A stretch of DNA of 64,000 bases from Cyclaneusma minus. Lineage: Eukaryota; Ascomycota; Leotiomycetes; Marthamycetales; Marthamycetaceae. The DNA is taken from positions 248,001 to 312,000 of the forward strand of contig JAKZHN010000003.1 in assembly GCA_037179335.1 (NCBI GenBank). Reading direction: 5' to 3'. This document shows positions 61,840 to 64,000 of this stretch, one piece after another. A program made the position numbers and the translations under genes. The notes under the pieces were generated by a model. It was given only the letters and a program-made list of their open reading frames with translations. It did not search any database and was not told the origin of the DNA. How positions within the stretch are numbered: the stretch's first letter is position 1; each line of letters opens with the position of its first letter.

Positions 61840-62526
61840 GATATGGAATGAAACGTGAAAATCAGCCTTGCGGCGGTGGTAGGGAGGCTTTTGGACGGCT
61901 GACTTCATTGTCGGCGATAGGTCGGTGGGGAGCTGTAATTGGCATTGTATTAGATCCTTCCACGATAGTTTGCTCCCTGCCCGGCTAAGCTTCAAAGCTC
62001 TCTCTGAACAAGTATAAATAGACCTCCCTATTTCTGCTAATAGAACCCCCAAGACACAAGAACTGGCAATGATCTGTGGCGGTTTCCTCCAAAAGACCAG
62101 CCGAAAACTATCATGCTCATGGGCTTGCGTTATGGTCTTCGATGCATCGCGACGCTGGATTAAACTAACAACATACCTCGCATGACCAGACAGAGAAAAT
62201 CACACCTAGGTAGTATGAACCGGATACCTACTCAAGAATGCATATTACGATGCTGAATTAGTATTCAGGGCTATGCTCGTTCTGTTGATTCTGGTAGTGT
62301 TCGAGTGCCATATGATTCTGATTCTCCTCGGTGGTAAGGGCGATGTTTGACACATAACTTGGGCGGCGGGGGTAGAGTATTACTGGCGACAGGAAGAGTG
62401 ATGGTACTTGGCTTCAGGTTAATGATTTGTGCTTTGTGCCCTCTAGTAAACTTTGAAAAGGTATAAGTATGCCTCTGAATCTCTACCGATAGAACTCCAG
62501 AACGAAGAGAAAGAAGCATGCTCAAA

Positions 62527-62562
62527 ATGTTTGCCTCAAGACGAGCAGCCAGCAGCAGCTAA
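62527..62562 (+). CDS. Micro-ORF of right-array unit, MFASRRAASSS
   Basis: The ATG is 65 nt after the TATA start (62462). It opens with the consensus MFASRRAA and stops early at TAA. Translation unverified. Confidence 0.38.
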   Translation: MFASRRAASSS

Positions 62563-64000
62563 TATCTACTTTCGAACCGGCTGACCATGATTCAAAGCAC
62601 AAAGTGCCATGTTGATCATCACTATTCTTACCCTGAGTCGTCAATTCGATGCAAGAGCAAGTGAGAGTCTCACATTCTTGTCGGTGATAGAAGGCATTTC
62701 CGACAGATGCTATGGGCGACGTGGCTTGATCAGTCCTGGCGCCAGTAACCCACGTCGCGGCTTTATTTGTATCCTTTGGGCCACCAGGCTGCCTTCAAAT
62801 GAAGCCCCTGAAAGGTATAAATAGGACTACGGATCTCTGTCAATGGAACTCTAGAATGGAAAATTACCAGATGGAGATGTATGTTTCTCTGGAGGAGACC
62901 AGCCAGGACGGCAGAGACAGCTGAGTCCCAGGAGCCTATTCCATCCTCTTGTCCACGATTGTGGCCGCGACCGGGGGCTAGAGTGACAATTGAAAATTTC
63001 CTTAGTGATAGGGACTCGGTTCGACGAATGGCGTACGCGTAGTGGATAGAATACTCACGATAGCACCGCTGGCAGCTCACATGATGAGACTGTATTTCGA
63101 GCTTTCAGCCTCTTCCAAAAGATATAAATAGACCTTGGTATCTCTGGCAATGGAATTCCAGAATCGAAAGCCTGACAACAGCGGGATATCGCGGGTAATA
63201 TTTGCGTCGAGAAGTATCGGCAAGAGGCGGCGATTGTCTACACTCTGGTTTCGTGGTGCAAGAAGCAAACTGCAACGCTGATCTTGTGCTATCAGCACTC
63301 TGTTTCGTGATCAAGAGGTAGAAGTGATTGAGAAAATTGGATTGTGCTCGGTGACCGGGAGGCTCTTCGACAAGTGACATAGGCGCCATGATTGGGTAGG
63401 TCGTCACGATACCTTTAGTTTGGCTATGGTTCAGATGAAAGTGACAAATTGCCACTGTAACGGTGTTAAGGAAGTTGTTTGACGGATGACCGTGGTGAAA
63501 TGGATGGGTGGGACACGGCGACATCAATGAATTATCAGTTTGGTACGGTTGAACTGTGAGCTTTGGGCTTTTGTCTGCTAAAGGTATAAATATACCTCTG
63601 AGGACTGAGATGTTCTGGCAAAACCACAGAAATTTGGAACTTGCGGTCCATCCGCGAGCAAACGGAATGCAGTCAAGATCCAACGAACTCAAAGCTAGAG
63701 AGACGTGATGGGTTGCGACTTCCATGTTCCTTTAGGATGGCCAAAACTGCTCGGGACGACTAAGTAACTTGCGGGATTAGTGACCCAAAGTAAGAATGCA
63801 ATGCTGGATCCATGCGACCCTTCGCTGTGGTTGGAGTATGAGTATGTGCTAGTGACATGATTAGAGCTATAACGGTAGTAGGATGTTCGATAGGTGACTT
63901 GGAAAACGGGGGTGGATATTCGTTTACGACGGCAGCACCACAAGTCCAAGTGAGTAATTCGTCGAGCTTTGCGCCTCTGATTAGTGGTATAAGTAGTCCC

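Larger units (their letters stand above)
59166..64000 (+). repeat. Tandem array of at least 14 promoter-bearing units, plus strand, continuing past the window
   Basis: TATA boxes start at 59166 (GG plus TATAAATG), 59547, 59896, 60253, 60596, 60930, 61289, 61653, 62013, 62462, 62816, 63123, 63585 and 63988; spacing is mostly 334-364 bp. After the 8-bp TATAAATA there are usually exactly 25 nt (TCTCTGCTAATRGAA just before) and then CTCCARAAC. In nine of the first twelve units I counted 25, and the others 23-24. An upstream block GGTGGYAGGRAGGYTCTTCGACRGCTGAC recurs 102-129 nt before nearly every TATA. Downstream, a 14-residue frame is legible in several units. Units point away from SAC1 and are co-directional with it. 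Confidence 0.88.

Noticed and set aside
1..64000. CRISPR array or bacterial-type operon
   Set aside because: Spliced genes and RIP show a fungal nuclear genome. Repeats here are long and promoter-bearing, not short direct repeats with spacers.

Overview
This is nuclear DNA of a filamentous ascomycete. The genes have short introns (about 48-125 bp) with GTAAGT-type donors and CTAAC-like branch points. There is a large AT-rich block with RIP-style C:G to T:A mutation, a HET-domain gene and fungal housekeeping orthologues. Gene style suggests a Dothideomycete-like Pezizomycotina species, but that level of taxonomy is inference.

Layout. (1) 1-513: the edge of a HET-domain gene, followed by about 5.5 kb with no supported gene. 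(2) 6.0-19.3 kb, gene-bearing euchromatin: an OST-alpha/TMEM184 membrane protein, a histidine phosphatase, the mismatch-repair ATPase MSH6 and an 809-residue orphan protein rich in disorder. (3) 20,351-39,994: one 19.6-kb AT-rich insertion. I could resolve it as a Ty3/Gypsy retrotransposon with LTRs of 212 and 202 bp and a perfect 5-bp target duplication (TTGTT). A second 4.7-kb LTR element, with its own 5-bp duplication (AAATT), is nested inside it. Both are heavily RIP-mutated. The reverse transcriptase is still legible on the minus strand, with its catalytic Asp pair mutated to Asn. Roughly 26-35 kb inside the block is unclassified AT-rich sequence. (4) 40.9-41.8 kb: a frameshifted sulfotransferase-like pseudogene. 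(5) 42.2-64.0 kb: a divergent RAB5 / SAC1 gene pair (54.5-58.6 kb) flanked on both sides by arrays of about 300-360-bp repeats.

The arrays are the most unusual part of the window. Left of RAB5 about 25 units read on the minus strand; right of SAC1 at least 14 units read on the plus strand and run off the window. Both arrays therefore point outward and are co-directional with the neighbouring housekeeping gene. Each unit has a TATA box (TATAAATA), then usually exactly 25-26 nt, then an initiator-like CTCCARAAC motif. About 64-69 nt after the TATA start there is often an ATG opening a very short reading frame. On the right this frame resembles MFASRRxARESQxP-stop, with frame and stop position kept in several units. 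On the left it often starts METK or a degenerate version. Upstream of each TATA is a conserved element at a fairly constant distance (about 102-129 nt on the right, 50-73 nt on the left). I interpret the arrays as a multiplied family of promoter-bearing mini-genes (micro-peptide or short-RNA genes) or their decaying copies. I do not recognise the family.

The named genes serve unlinked housekeeping roles: DNA repair, endosomal traffic, ER/Golgi PI4P turnover, membrane transport. RAB5 and SAC1 share a 0.7-kb divergent promoter region. No CRISPR, rRNA or convincing tRNA was seen.
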